64,000 bases of DNA from Prochlorothrix hollandica PCC 9006 = CALU 1027 (GCF_000332315.1 NZ_KB235933.1:1057021-1121020); one strand, 5' to 3'. Positions 44,226 through 55,449 are shown, counted from the first letter of the stretch. Translations and numbers: made by a program. The notes: generated by a model not told the origin, from the sequence alone.

Positions 44226-46163
44226 GTGAAAACTAAACTGCCGCCGTCCCAGCACTCCCCCGGGCAACACCGCAAAACCCGTTCTCCTCTCCAAAAACTC
44301 TGGGGGCGGTTTCAGCAAGGGTCTCAGCAACGGTCTATCCCCCAGGTCGGTAGACCCAGGGGAGGCGCTCAGCCAGCCCGTCCCCTCAGAACCCCTAGCC
44401 CTCCGGTTCGTCCTAACCCAGGCCGTCGATCGCCCCGACCCAACCCCGGCTCGGTGACCTTGGCAGCCCTGGTGGTTCCCTGGTTATGGCAGTGGCGATC
44501 GCGGCTTACCTCCCCGAAACCTCCCCTGAGCCGCTCTCCTGGGTCGGGGCAACACCGAGTCCGGGGGGCATCCGTCCGGGGGCCATCTGTGGGGCAACAG
44601 GGCCACCCTGTCGGACAAAACCTGGACCCATCCCCCTCTGCTGATTCCCCTGCTGATCCCCTCACTGCCTTATCCTCTGCCTACGTTCGTAACCTATCCT
44701 CCATCCCTACCACCCCCTACGTTCCGTCTCCCCCCGTGGAGCCACCCCCTCCCGTGAATCCCTGGGAACCGGTGCGACAGCGACCTGGTTCCCCCTCCGA
44801 GACCCAGCCCACCAACCCGCTCCGATCTAGTGCCCGTTCTTCTGCCCCCGAACCTTCCCTTTTTACTTCCCCTAACACCATGCAGACTGTCGATCGCCGC
44901 ACTACCCGATCCCGTCGCCGCACCGCATCTAGCCGTGCCAGTGCCCCCCGCCGCAGCGCCGAGACTAAGGCGGCCCAAGCCTGGAACCAAGCTACCCCCT
45001 CCCGCCGCGTTCCCCGCACCAAGCTCCCTGTCCCCGTGTTGTATGGGATCCGGCTGTTGATTTTGGGGGTGGGTATTGGGGTGATTGGGGGCACCTTGCT
45101 CACCGCCCTCGACCCGGCCCACATGGGGGTGGCGGCAACGGCAGGGACACCGGACGGCCCAGGGGAGACTGGGGAGGCGGATAGTGGTTCTGTTGCCCTG
45201 GCTTCCCAGTCGGGGGCATCCAGCCTGCGTTTAAACCAGGAACTCACCCCCCTTAAGCAGAAGGTGCAAGCCTTGGTTCAGGAGCAGGCGGATTTAACCC
45301 CAGGGGTTATGGTGGTGGATTTGGACACGGGGGATTATTACAGTCTTAATGGCGATCGTCTCTTTGCCACCGCCAGCATGATTAAAATGCCCATTTTGCT
45401 AGCGTTCTTTGAAGATGTGGATGCGGGCAAAATTCGCCTGGATGAAGAACTGGTGATGCGGGAAGACTTAGTGGCCACGGAAGCGGGGGAGATGCAATAT
45501 TTGCCCGTGGGCACCAAGTTTACGGCGTTGGAAACCGCCGAGGAAATGATTCGCATTAGCGACAACACCGCCACTAATATGCTGATCGATCGCCTGGGGG
45601 GAGCCGCCGCCCTCAATCAGCGTTTTCGGGATTGGGGCTTAACTACCATGGCCATTAATAACTTGCTCCCCGATTTAGAAGGGACGAATGTCTCCACGCC
45701 CCAGGATTTTGCCCTGCTGATGGAATTGATTAATGAGGGTAATCTGCTATCGATGCGGTCTCGCGATCGCTTACTGAGCATTTTGCGCACTCCTGTGACC
45801 CAAACCCTCTTATCCCCCGGCTTAGGAGAAGGGGCCACGATCGCCCATAAAACTGGAGATATTGGTTCCCTGGTGGGGGATGTGGGACTGATTGATATGC
45901 CGACCGGGAAACGCTACTTAGCGGTGATGATGGTGGAGCGGCCTACCAATGACAACCGCGCCCAGGAGTTGATTCGTCAGATGTCACGCCTCACCTATGG
46001 GCATTTGGAGGCGTTGGAGTTGCAATCGGATCAACCGGTGGAGAAGCGCCCCATCCTTGTGCCCACTATGCTGCCTTCCAACCAGGTGGCCACGGATGAG
46101 CCGTCAGAAACCGCAACCAAACCGAAACCCGCTATTATGTCCCCCTTCTGGGTCAGGAATTAG
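44226..46163 (+). CDS. Class A beta-lactamase-like serine hydrolase with long N-terminal extension
   Basis: This protein has 645 residues starting with GTG. The first ~265 residues are Pro/Arg/Ser-rich and probably disordered. A membrane helix sits at about 270-295 (VLYGIRLLILGVGIGVIGGTLLTAL). The hydrolase domain from ~335 onward carries the serine catalytic motif SMIK (Ser384), SDN (445-447, in RISDNTATN) and KTG (542-544, in HKTGDIG). The topology places the enzyme in the periplasm. Penicillin-binding or beta-lactamase activity is the family expectation; there is no omega-loop detail that decides between them. The true start could be downstream, as the leader has unusual base composition (C-rich). 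Confidence 0.82.
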   Translation: MKTKLPPSQHSPGQHRKTRSPLQKLWGRFQQGSQQRSIPQVGRPRGGAQPARPLRTPSPPVRPNPGRRSPRPNPGSVTLAALVVPWLWQWRSRLTSPKPPLSRSPGSGQHRVRGASVRGPSVGQQGHPVGQNLDPSPSADSPADPLTALSSAYVRNLSSIPTTPYVPSPPVEPPPPVNPWEPVRQRPGSPSETQPTNPLRSSARSSAPEPSLFTSPNTMQTVDRRTTRSRRRTASSRASAPRRSAETKAAQAWNQATPSRRVPRTKLPVPVLYGIRLLILGVGIGVIGGTLLTALDPAHMGVAATAGTPDGPGETGEADSGSVALASQSGASSLRLNQELTPLKQKVQALVQEQADLTPGVMVVDLDTGDYYSLNGDRLFATASMIKMPILLAFFEDVDAGKIRLDEELVMREDLVATEAGEMQYLPVGTKFTALETAEEMIRISDNTATNMLIDRLGGAAALNQRFRDWGLTTMAINNLLPDLEGTNVSTPQDFALLMELINEGNLLSMRSRDRLLSILRTPVTQTLLSPGLGEGATIAHKTGDIGSLVGDVGLIDMPTGKRYLAVMMVERPTNDNRAQELIRQMSRLTYGHLEALELQSDQPVEKRPILVPTMLPSNQVATDEPSETATKPKPAIMSPFWVRN

Positions 46164-46290
46164 GAACTGAACAACGGTATAACGGTATTCCAGTCCTGTT
46201 CGTAGTGCTCAATTGATTGAGCAACCGATCCCGCTGGTAGTGTTTACCTGAGACCGTAAGCTGTTAAGGACTGGAGTTCTTACTATCAAC

Positions 46291-46393
46291 TAGAGCAACC
46301 CTAAATCAGTTGTAGACATCTCGATCGCTGAAACCCTGGGTGTGGTGTGCCCTCTCCGGGGGCACACCACAGGACCCGTTTAGGACTACTGTA
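46291..46393 (-). repeat. 103-bp palindromic repeat, copy H
   Basis: Minus orientation. The ends are TAGAGCAACCCTAAAT and ATTTAGGACTACTGTA... type, and the hairpin has one arm changed (CCCTCTCC-GGGGG), so pairing is slightly reduced. Confidence 0.85.
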
Positions 46394-46777
46394 GGAGACT
46401 AGGCAGATGGGCTTCAAGGGTTTCTGGATGGTCGTTATAGTTAAGCCGCAGTCTACTAGGGCAATGGGGCTGCGATCGAGTTCGGTCACCTCTCGGACGG
46501 GAATCAGGGGCAGGGTTTTGGAATTTGTGCGGTTTTCGGGGGATTAACCCTGTAGATTCTAACCAAGATTAAAACACCACGACTAAAATCCCGGCCCTTG
46601 CGTACCCTGGGCATTGCTTGGCTACCCACTTAAGGCGAGAGGGTGGGCTTGGGCGCAGAGCGTTCTGCCCTTAATCTTGTCCCGCTGTCAGCGGACCCCA
46701 TTGCTTCATGGTGGGTTTTCTCCTTGGGTTTTCTCCTTGGGTTCTCTACAGTCTGTTCACCTTTAGACCCTGAGCTG
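46394..46777. other. Spacer between copy H and a small gene
   Basis: This is about 380 bases in which I see no gene, apart from an upstream extension of the small frame at 46643 that has no family-like features. Confidence 0.4.
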
Positions 46778-46918
46778 ATGTCGTTATCCCCTATGCAACG
46801 CTCCCACAAACCCTTAAGACCGAATCCCTTTGAAACCTATCGGGATCCCCAATCCGGAGAATGGAAAGTTCTACAGCAGTCGGCAGTCTCTAAAAAATCA
46901 GGGTTAAGAACTTATTAA
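46778..46918 (+). CDS. Small hypothetical protein (RPNPFETYRDP motif)
   Basis: This is a 46-residue frame MSLSPMQRSHKPLRPNPF followed by ETYRDPQSGEWKVLQQS. The RPNPFETYRDPxSGxWxV pattern resembles a short conserved cyanobacterial hypothetical protein. The start is uncertain: a second ATG lies 15 bases downstream, and the open frame extends upstream to 46643 with a hydrophobic stretch (WWVFSLGFLLGFSTV). No function can be given. Confidence 0.45.
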   Translation: MSLSPMQRSHKPLRPNPFETYRDPQSGEWKVLQQSAVSKKSGLRTY

Positions 46919-47212
46919 GTAAATCTACCTTTCTGGAGACTTCCGCTAGTTTAGTAGAACAAGATACCTCCTAACTGCGTCTTCCGCCTCACCTGCAACT
47001 TCATGGAAGTTGGGTGGGGCTTCTATATTTTGGGGATTTTCCCGTCGCACAGCACCAGTGTGGCCATGGGGGCGCGACCCCTACAGCAAAATAACCTGTA
47101 TATTTCATGGTGCCCATGCTCCAGCGTCCCCTGGACGATACGCGGCCCAGGAGCGCCACGGGCAGCATTCCCAGGCTCTGGGTGGGAGAGAGAGCATATT
47201 TCTAGCAAAAAT

Positions 47213-47248
47213 GCCCCTAAAATTGCCAATTCTGGGGCATTTAGGGGC
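47213..47248 (-). terminator. Hairpin downstream of purA
   Basis: Inverted pair GCCCCTAAA / TTTAGGGGC with an 18-base loop, 66 bases past the purA stop on the minus strand. It could be a terminator; there is no strong T run after it. The rest of 46919-47314 shows no gene. Confidence 0.4.
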
Positions 47249-47314
47249 AAGATTATCGCGGGCATCTCAGTTGAAACCCCATAACTTAGTTTTTCTAGGT
47301 TTAGCAGGATCTAT

Positions 47315-48712
<1,398 letters not shown>

Positions 48713-48818
48713 TCAATTTTCTGTTGCATTTATCTATAAAAGGTTATAGGTCTGGGGCTGCGATCGGTTGATCGACAGCCCCAGACTCCCCTAGCCTTAA
48801 CCCTTGATGGTCAGAGGA

Positions 48819-48921
48819 TACAGCAACCCTAAATCAGTGGTAGGCATCTTGATGGCTGAAACCCTTGGTGTGGTGTGCCATCTCCGGGGGCACACCACAC
48901 GACCCATTTATGACTGCCGTA
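48819..48921 (-). repeat. 103-bp palindromic repeat, copy I
   Basis: Minus orientation, with one arm of the hairpin changed (GTGTGCCATCTCC-GGGGGCACACC). It lies 170 bases upstream of purA. Part of the GTTGGGTTTCG dispersed repeat follows at 48932. Confidence 0.85.
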
Positions 48922-49061
48922 GACCCCGGTTGTGTTGGGTTTCGCAAGGTTCAACCCAATCCATGGAAACATGAGCCTGTCAGAGGTTCTGTCCGTCACG
49001 CCGCTAGGTCGGGTATGACCGAGTGTGAGAGGTGGTGCTGACAAACCCAGTGGTTCAGGGT

Positions 49062-49241
49062 CTAGTGACGGAGAGAGCCGGGGGCATAATAGGCTTCCAC
49101 CACTCGGCCCGTGTTGGCACAGGTCACCATTAAATAATCGCAGCAACCACACTGGGTTCGCACCAGGCGATGGGCTTCCAGGCGATGTCGTTCTGCTGGA
49201 CTGCCACAGTTGGGACAGCGAATATTTTGAACTGTAGACAT
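49062..49241 (-). CDS. Small zinc-ribbon protein
   Basis: This protein has 59 residues from the ATG giving MSTVQNIRCPNCGSPAERH. Two Cys pairs (CPNC at 9-12 and CGCC around 33-36) form a zinc ribbon, with the end reading YLMVTCANTGRVVEAYYAPG. Such mini-ribbons are common in cyanobacteria and usually unassigned. It lies alone; no RBS stands out. A longer start (MYNLAMSTV) adds five residues and remains possible. Confidence 0.75.
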   Translation of the reverse strand: MSTVQNIRCPNCGSPAERHRLEAHRLVRTQCGCCDYLMVTCANTGRVVEAYYAPGSLRH

Positions 49242-49653
49242 GGCAAGGTTGTACATGGATTTAAATTCCTTATCTTATGGCTTGATGTTATGGATGGTGG
49301 AGCATCGGACATACTCTAGACCCGTTAGAATCCAGGCTGCTGTGGAACAGAGCGGCTATTAGCAACGCTAAAGGCTGTCCAGAGCTAGCTGGGACCTGGA
49401 TGGTTTTTGGTGATCCCGGAGTAGTTCCAGGGCGATCTCCGGGGCGATCGCTGGGGGATCGCTGGGGGATCAGTTCATGAACCACTAACGAACCAGAGGA
49501 GTCCGCTAAAAAAGTTTAATTATATTGGTTGGCGATCGATCCTTTAAAAACCGAGTCCACCTTTTATTATTAGATCTTTTTGAAGGGGATGCAACAGCAA
49601 AAACGTGAAGGGATCAAAAATTATACAGTCCCATTAGACGAAAAACCATCTCC
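49242..49653. other. Spacer
   Basis: About 410 bases hold a cluster of GGCGATCGCTGGGGGATCGC-like HIP1 repeats (49432-49475) and an AT-rich part (49500-49620), with no gene seen. Confidence 0.5.
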
Positions 49654-49756
49654 TACAGCAGTCCTAAATGGGTCGTGTGGTGTGCGCCCGGAGGGGGCAC
49701 ACCACCCAAGGGGTTTCAGCGATCGAGATCCTTACAACTGATTTAGGGTTGCTGTA
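49654..49756 (+). repeat. 103-bp palindromic repeat, copy J
   Basis: Plus orientation. The left arm is GTGTGCGCCC while the right arm keeps GGGGGCACACC, so this copy shows an intermediate state with one arm altered. Confidence 0.9.
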
Positions 49757-50104
49757 TTCTAGGTATCTCTATTTCAGCTTGAGTCTATCTAGGGGTGAGT
49801 CCAGGGATACACCTAGGGAAGCGCGGGTTCGGCTGCCAAGGTGAAATGCGATACCAGCCCCCAGGGGGGCGGGGGACACCGATCCTCTCTCCCGATCGCA
49901 AAATTGGATCCTGGGACAAGAGTTGGCTCAGCCCCCACCACAGACCACAATCCTGGGCTGGTCTACCCTGGCCACGATTGCCCAAAACTAGACACCGAGC
50001 CGCCAGTATCCTCTGGCTGGGGTGGTGGGAAAGGCAGCAGCCCTGTATGAGTAACCCGATTTTGTAATAAACTCAGGCGAGAACTGGGCTAAAGGGAGTG
50101 AACC
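49757..50104. other. Spacer upstream of exbB
   Basis: Nearly 350 bases without a gene. A good ribosome site (AAAGGGAGTGAACC) sits just before the GTG of exbB. Confidence 0.5.
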
Positions 50105-50893
50105 GTGAATCTGATTGACTTATTTCAAAAAGGTGGAATTGCAATCCTGTTTTTGGCAGGGCTGTCCATTTTAGCCCTCAGTGTCACGATCGAGCGCCTC
50201 TGGTTTTGGTCTAGGGTTCTGACCCGTGAAAAGCAAATTGTCAAGCAAGTGCTGGAAGCCGCCTGTTATGACTGGGGGGAAGCCATGAACGTTGCCCGTC
50301 GCCATAACCGCCAACCGATCGGGCGCTTCCTCTATGCCCCCTTGCGCCTGACAAACCCTGCCCCTGAGGTCTTTTGTTTAGCCTTGGAAGCGTCTGCTGA
50401 TGAGGAACTGATGGCCATGCGACGGGGGGAAAAAATCCTAGAAGGGGTGATTACCCTTGCGCCACTCTTGGGGTTATTGGGAACGGTGCTGGGTTTGATG
50501 CGATCCCTGGGCAATATTCGCCTGGGGGATCTGGGTACAGCTTCAACGGCTGGGGTCACCTTGGGAATTCGGGATGCCCTGCTGAGCACCGCTGTGGGCT
50601 TGATTGTGGCTATTATCAGTTCCCTGTTTTATCGCCTGTTTCGCATTTTCCTGGAAACCCAAGTCAAAATCTTCCGGCGATCGGGCAGCGAACTGGAATT
50701 GCTCTACCGCCAAGCCTGGGCCATGACCTATGCTCCGGAACCCACGGCGATCGTGGCTCGGAACGCGGTGGGTTCTGATTCCCAGACTTCAGGGGACAGT
50801 GACGATAGCTTGCCAGCCATTCCTCCCCCCAGTTTTATTCCTCCCTATGACTCCCCTTTTGATCCCTCCTCCGACAATCCATTACCCCTGTAA
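50105..50893 (+). CDS. exbB: MotA/TolQ/ExbB proton channel family protein
   Basis: This 262-residue inner-membrane protein is the proton-channel half of an ExbB-ExbD motor, which uses the proton gradient to power outer-membrane transport or envelope integrity. Membrane helices are at about residues 12-30 (IAILFLAGLSILALSVTIE), 118-140 (GVITLAPLLGLLGTVLGLM) and 165-190 (LLSTAVGLIVAIISSLFYRLF). The family motif APLLGLLGTVLGLMRSLG is clear. The last 40 residues are a Pro/Ser tail. GTG start after GGGAGTGAACC. It forms a pair with exbD 23 bases downstream. TolQ is the other possible name. Confidence 0.92.
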   Translation: MNLIDLFQKGGIAILFLAGLSILALSVTIERLWFWSRVLTREKQIVKQVLEAACYDWGEAMNVARRHNRQPIGRFLYAPLRLTNPAPEVFCLALEASADEELMAMRRGEKILEGVITLAPLLGLLGTVLGLMRSLGNIRLGDLGTASTAGVTLGIRDALLSTAVGLIVAIISSLFYRLFRIFLETQVKIFRRSGSELELLYRQAWAMTYAPEPTAIVARNAVGSDSQTSGDSDDSLPAIPPPSFIPPYDSPFDPSSDNPLPL

Positions 50894-50916
50894 TTCTGTT
50901 CCCTTAGCGGCGGTTC

Positions 50917-51540
50917 ATGGCCATGAAAATTAAGACGGATTTATCAGATAGTGGGGTGGCGATCGAGATTGTTCCTCTGATCGATATTATTTTTTGCATT
51001 TTGATTTTCTTCATTTTGGCGGCGCTGCAACTGACTCGCCAGCAAGCCATCAATATCAATCTACCCGGTGCTGGCACGGCCACGATTCAAAACCGGGAAA
51101 TGCTGATGGTGAGTGTGGATGCCATTGGTCAGGTTTATGTGGATCAATCGGTGGTGTCTGAAGCCCAGCTTTATCTGATTTTGGAAGGCTATCAACGCAC
51201 CAATAGCCAAGGTTTGATGGTGTTATATGCCGATCGTAGTGCGGTCTATGACGATGTGGTGCGGGTTTTGGATTTGATGCGATCGGTGGGGGGAAACCGG
51301 GTTGCCCTGGCCACTATTTCCCCTAGCCAAACCCTGGAAACCGAAGATACCCCCGCTCTCTTCCCCTTAGATCTCCAGTCCCCCACAGGCATTACCCCCA
51401 GTCTGCCGTTGACGGATCCCAATGCCCCTGGATCCAGTTTTGATCCCCTATCCCCCAATCTGCCTAATGTCCCTAGCACTCCTAACACGACAGATTTGGG
51501 CGTACCCAACCTAGATCCAGATCCAGGGTCAAACCCCTGA
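50917..51540 (+). CDS. exbD: ExbD/TolR biopolymer transport protein
   Basis: This 207-residue partner of ExbB has one membrane helix (residues ~22-44, IVPLIDIIFCILIFFILAAL). The essential Asp of this helix is in VPLIDIIF. A periplasmic domain follows (VDAIGQVYVDQSVVSEAQLYLILEGYQ, VLYADRSAVYDDVVRVLDLMRSVGGNRVALAT), then a Pro/Asn-rich tail of ~60 residues (PNLPNVPSTPNTTDLGVPNLDPDPGS). The tail is unusual in length and low-complexity. No TonB gene lies in this window. The start is one of two ATGs (50917 or 50923). Confidence 0.92.
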   Translation: MAMKIKTDLSDSGVAIEIVPLIDIIFCILIFFILAALQLTRQQAININLPGAGTATIQNREMLMVSVDAIGQVYVDQSVVSEAQLYLILEGYQRTNSQGLMVLYADRSAVYDDVVRVLDLMRSVGGNRVALATISPSQTLETEDTPALFPLDLQSPTGITPSLPLTDPNAPGSSFDPLSPNLPNVPSTPNTTDLGVPNLDPDPGSNP

Positions 51541-52178
51541 TGCCTAAGTGACTTAACTCACAATATCGCCGTCCTAGAGCGACTGAAGTCGCTACTACAA
51601 ACCAATGACCGGAGCGGTTCTCCCCGTTCGTAGTAACGACTTCAGTCGTTATCCACCAAGAAGTCATGAACCAGAGAGACTGAAGTCGGTAACTATTCAG
51701 GGGGGGACGAAGTTAGTAGGCTTTCAGCCCTCAGTTCGAGGGTCAGGACCGTCTCAAAGCCGGGGCAACCACGGGGGGATTGCCCCTACTAAAATCGGGA
51801 AACCTCGACCTCGGGTAGGGGTCGTGCCCCCGTGCCGACCCTCTTGGCGACCCACAGCCAGGGCAACCACGGGGGGATTGCCCCTACTAAAATTGGGGAA
51901 TCTGCCAAGGTTAAATAGACCCTCTCCAATCGCCTCAGGTCTGTTTTCTGAAGTCTGAAACCCTCATTCTCCCGTGACCCCCTGAATAATTACCTGAAGT
52001 CGCTACTACAAACCAAAGTGACCAAATCTAGAATGAGGTATAGCAGGTGGGCTGTAATGACCTGATATAAGTGTCTGTACCTTATTTACAATATTGCCGC
52101 CATAGGTAGAAATGGGGGAGCACATTGGAGATCACATTGGAGAGCACATTGGGGACCCAAATTATTGAAATTACGGGG
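51541..52178. other. Spacer with dispersed hairpin repeats
   Basis: About 640 bases without a gene. Two copies of a GGGGCAACCACGGGGGG-ATTGCCCC hairpin with the same flank (51763-51799 and 51861-51898) and three pieces of an AGCGACTGAAGTCGCT-type palindrome (51578-51593, 51640-51656, 51995-52012) occur. These are of the kind spread through cyanobacterial spacers. Confidence 0.65.
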
Positions 52179-52274
52179 CTAAGTAGGTGGAGGGAAATAA
52201 ACAGGGTTAAAAGCGGCTGTAACCCTTATTCTGCCGTCATCTCTACCTCAAATTAATTATCCTGACCTACTTAG
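52179..52274. repeat. 96-bp palindromic repeat, copy 2
   Basis: A perfect 10-base inverted repeat CTAAGTAGGT / ACCTACTTAG closes the ends, with the inner stem AGGGTT/AACCCT. It has the same length as copy 1 at 1051-1146 with few differences. It lies 25 bases after the stop of the zinc-ribbon gene on the minus strand. Confidence 0.75.
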
Positions 52275-52299
52275 CCACTATGTGCCAATCGTCCATTTC

Positions 52300-52503
52300 C
52301 TAGGAAATGGCCTGAAGGATGGGACTTTCTAGGGCTGCTGTTGCCTCCAGCAGCGTTTGTTTCCCACGGATATGGGATTCCAGGGAGGTGCTGAGGGAGG
52401 TGAGTTCTTCACGGCAGTGGCCACAGCGCCAGTAGAGACCTTTGGAGCCAATGTGTCGGAGTAGGCGGTGAGAGCAGTAGGGGCAAACCTGGGGAGCAAT
52501 CAT
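52300..52503 (-). CDS. Small zinc-ribbon hypothetical protein
   Basis: This 67-residue protein has MIAPQVCPYCSHRLLRHIG...LYWRCGHCREEL, two CxxC pairs forming a zinc ribbon, then a helical tail (ESHIRGKQTLLEATAALESPILQAI). Both Cys pairs are complete, so it should fold. No function is known to me. It is a different family from the ribbon at 49062. The start has no clear RBS; the ATG is the first in the frame. Confidence 0.65.
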   Translation of the reverse strand: MIAPQVCPYCSHRLLRHIGSKGLYWRCGHCREELTSLSTSLESHIRGKQTLLEATAALESPILQAIS

Positions 52504-53475
52504 TTGATATGACCTTTGTATGTTATAGGGTTCAGAGCAGGTAAAAATGGGAGAAGTGAGAGGAATATTGTGATTACCCGTATGTCACGGAAGACAAGGG
52601 TATAAACGAGTAAGTGGTGTGATCAAGGTGCTGAAAAAAAGGTTTTTTGAAAAAATATTAACGTCTGAAACAAGTATCTCTGAAAACAGAACACCCTAGG
52701 TTTTGGGGAATACCTAGACCTAGTTATAGAAGAGAAGAGACAGGGAAGAACTGATCGGTATCACAGGTGTCCATTGATTTCAAGAAGGCACCGAGACTAG
52801 GAAGCGTTACAGTATTCACTGTTTGGGTAACCGTGGCTATAGTGCCACGAAGAGACGGATGAGAGGAGTAGCCCAGGTTACGAAAGCCTAGAAAAAAGGA
52901 TCGTCATAGGGTTGCATCTAGATAAAGGAGGGATGAGAGGGGCAAACTCAAGTCAAACTCTCCTACAGCAATCCTAAATCAGTTGTAAGGATCTCGATAG
53001 CTGAAACCCTTTGGGTGGTGTGCGCCCAGAGGGCGCACACCGCACGACCCATTTCGGACTGGGGGGTGGGCTTCATAAGCCCCCTGAAGCCGGAGTCAGA
53101 GATTCCTAGGCGGGAGTTCCCAGAGATTAGGAACTACAGTGAAGGTTCACTCTGGTGGGATTCATCTCAGGCAATTCAGGACCTAGGGGCCGATCACCTA
53201 GACGCAGCCAACGGGGGCATCTGTCTATCCTCTAGAGAACCTATCTTTAATTTAGAATTCGCTTTTAAAACAGTAAAGTCAACGCAATAAAAGTAAATAT
53301 CCCAAAGCCTTGGAGAGCAAAATTAAGACTAAGTTTTCAATCATTAAGAAATAATTAAAAATTGGCAGTCGCTAAATGTCATTGCTCACCTAGGATTTTA
53401 ACATTTAAAAACACGACGTAATATGTACCATCATAGACCCTTTAGCCATAAAAACTTCATGGGGATCATTGGTAA
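52504..53475. other. Long spacer with a possible structured RNA and copy K
   Basis: Nearly 1 kb with no convincing gene. Bases 52827-52881 can fold into nested stems (GTAACC/GGTTAC outside, GTGGC/GCCAC inside), and the surrounding sequence is unlike the other spacers. Copy K of the 103-bp repeat is at 52964. After 53270 the sequence is AT-rich and contains runs of A and T, probably the promoter area of the Nudix gene. Confidence 0.4.
52964..53061 (-). repeat. 103-bp palindromic repeat, copy K (right end lost)
   Basis: Minus orientation, 98 bases. The hairpin arms are GTGTGCGCCC/GGGCGCACAC, so both arms are changed in step. The final GCTGTA of the element is missing. Confidence 0.88.
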
Positions 53476-54039
53476 ATGTCTATAATTCAGCCTTGGCAGG
53501 TTCTAAAGTCCACCCTAGTGTTTCAACATCCCTGGTATAATCTTCGCCAAGATAGGGTTCGGCTACCCCAAGGCTCAGTCCTGGAGGACTACTTTGTGAG
53601 CCTCCGTCCAGAGATTGCCCTAGTGGTGCCGATTACGGCGGCAGAGGAGGTTGTTCTGGTTCGGCAATATCGCCATGGCCGAGGAGAGGTGTTGTTGGAG
53701 CTACCCGCTGGTACATTTGATCCCCAGCAAGAGGATGCCCTCGGCGCTGCCCAACGGGAATTGCGGGAAGAAACGGGCTATGGGGGCGATCACTGGCTGC
53801 CCCTGGGCACCCTGGCCGATAATCCCGTCCGGGATACCAATCAACTACATTTGTTTCTGGCGACTGCTGTGACCTGGCAGGGGGAACCGACCCCGGATCC
53901 CTCAGAGGAGATAGAAGTGGTGCGCTATGGAATCGATCGCATTATTCCCGCCCTGCTCCAGGGGGAGATTCGGGTGGCGGGGAGTGTCGCTGCCCTTTTT
54001 TTGGCGTTGCATCATTATTGGGAGGTGGGGCGTTGTTAG
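53476..54039 (+). CDS. Nudix hydrolase (ADP-ribose pyrophosphatase type)
   Basis: This Nudix enzyme has 187 residues. The box reads [24 protein letters not shown], i.e. the standard E-x7-RELREETGY with one extra residue in the loop after the first Gly. The upstream [15 protein letters not shown] and [18 protein letters not shown] are typical of the ADP-sugar pyrophosphatase group. It probably hydrolyses ADP-ribose or a related nucleotide sugar in the cytoplasm. The gene runs into the convergent glycosyltransferase gene with a 4-base overlap. The RBS is weak. Confidence 0.9.
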   Translation: MSIIQPWQVLKSTLVFQHPWYNLRQDRVRLPQGSVLEDYFVSLRPEIALVVPITAAEEVVLVRQYRHGRGEVLLELPAGTFDPQQEDALGAAQRELREETGYGGDHWLPLGTLADNPVRDTNQLHLFLATAVTWQGEPTPDPSEEIEVVRYGIDRIIPALLQGEIRVAGSVAALFLALHHYWEVGRC

Positions 54040-55001
54040 GGTGGGCAACGGGTCACCGCTGGGGCATCCACCCCTCCCACTTCCCCTAAGGTATAGAGGG
54101 GACGACCTTTGACTTCTTCGTAAATCCGGCCAATGTATTCCCCCAGGATCCCCAGGCTAATCAACTGGACAGAGCCGAGAAAAAACATGGCTATGGTAAT
54201 GGCCGCAAAGCCTGTGATCAGGGTATTGGGCTGAAACAAACGCCAGTACAGCACTAAGAGACCCATGACCAGGGACAGTAGCCCTGACAGGATCCCCAGA
54301 TAGGTGGCCATGCGCAGGGGGACGCGGGAGAACGACACCAGACTATTGATGGCAAGGCTGAGGGATTTGCGGAAGGTATACTTGACGGTGCCGGCATAGC
54401 GGGGGGGGCGCTGGAATGTCACCGCTGTTTGGCGAAATCCAATCCAGGCCCGCAGCCCCCGGATATAGCGGTTGCGCTCTGGCATGGCGTTGAGCACGGC
54501 CACTACTTTATGATCCATCAGGCAAAAGTCCCCTGTGTCCGCTGGGATATCGACATCGGCTAACTGCCTGAGGATGCGGTAAAAGCCATAGGCCATGCCC
54601 CGCTTGAACCAGCTTTCTTTTTCGCGGCTGATGCGTTGGGCATAGACCACCTCATAGCCCTGGTGCCACTGGGCGACCATGTCTAAAATTAATTCGGGTG
54701 GATCTTGCAGATCGGCATCCAGCACGACGACGGCTTGTCCCTGGGCAAAGTTCAGCCCTGCGGTCACGGCTACCTGGTGGCCAAAGTTGCGGGCTAAGCT
54801 CAGATAGCGAACTTGGTCGGGGTTTTGTTGCTGTAGCTCCCGCAGCATGGGGAGGGATCGATCGCGGCTACCGTCATTGACCAAAATTAGCTCTGTGGTT
54901 CCGTCCAGTTGATCCATGACCCCTTTCACCCGTCGATATAGCTCTGGAATCACCGCTTCTTCGTTATAGATGGGAATAACCAGGGAATAGTGCACTGCCA
55001 T
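54036..55001 (-). CDS. Family 2 glycosyltransferase, GtrB/DPM1-like
   Basis: This protein has 321 residues from the ATG giving [17 protein letters not shown]. The GT-A part includes [52 protein letters not shown] and [12 protein letters not shown]. Two membrane helices follow ([19 protein letters not shown] and [33 protein letters not shown]). This is the layout of enzymes that move a sugar from a nucleotide to a polyprenyl phosphate at the membrane. An in-frame ATG at 55037 is less family-like. The GT-A start and the two C-terminal helices are each complete. Confidence 0.9.
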   Translation of the reverse strand: MAVHYSLVIPIYNEEAVIPELYRRVKGVMDQLDGTTELILVNDGSRDRSLPMLRELQQQNPDQVRYLSLARNFGHQVAVTAGLNFAQGQAVVVLDADLQDPPELILDMVAQWHQGYEVVYAQRISREKESWFKRGMAYGFYRILRQLADVDIPADTGDFCLMDHKVVAVLNAMPERNRYIRGLRAWIGFRQTAVTFQRPPRYAGTVKYTFRKSLSLAINSLVSFSRVPLRMATYLGILSGLLSLVMGLLVLYWRLFQPNTLITGFAAITIAMFFLGSVQLISLGILGEYIGRIYEEVKGRPLYTLGEVGGVDAPAVTRCPP

Positions 55002-55261
55002 GGAATTGTTGTTAGTAAAGGGGATAGAGGGGGGCACGCGGGAGGCTTGCGCCGACGGGGTTTGCTGACCTGATCGCCTGGATCGGGGTTCCCTAGGCTC
55101 TGGTTTATTTTAGATTCTGATGGGATTTAGATTGGAATTTAGCTGGTTGACTGGGCTACCGCTGAAAGCGGGACAAGATTAACGGGATAGTGGCACTGTC
55201 CCGGCTTAAGTTGATACCCGGTTGACGGACAAAAGAGGGTCGCTGTAGGTTGGGGTGCGCA

Positions 55262-55320
55262 AGGCTCAACTTGGGTTGCGTTCCTCTTGGGTTGCGTTCC
55301 TCTTGGGTTGCGTTCCTCTG
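55262..55320. repeat. 16-bp tandem repeat, CTTGGGTTGCGTTCCT
   Basis: Three and a half units lie between the glycosyltransferase and pyruvate kinase starts, adjoining a piece of the GTAGGTTGGG dispersed repeat. Confidence 0.85.
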
Positions 55321-55449
55321 GTGGGTTTTCCTCAACCGGAAGAATAGATTAGGCTCGCCGGGGTTGCTACGGAAACAGGTTAAAAGGATAAGGCAACGGT
55401 GCGCCAGCATACGGTTCGCCATTATTTTGCGTCTAATACTACCGTCACC

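Noticed and set aside
44369-45247. Minus-strand frames opposite the serine hydrolase leader
   Set aside because: Gly/Arg-rich composition artefacts of the Pro-rich leader; the plus frame continues into clear catalytic motifs.
51541-52178. Possible small gene after exbD
   Set aside because: The open frames consist of dispersed hairpin repeats and have no start signal.
53015-53290. 91-codon plus-strand frame
   Set aside because: It begins inside repeat copy K and has no ribosome site or family-like pattern.
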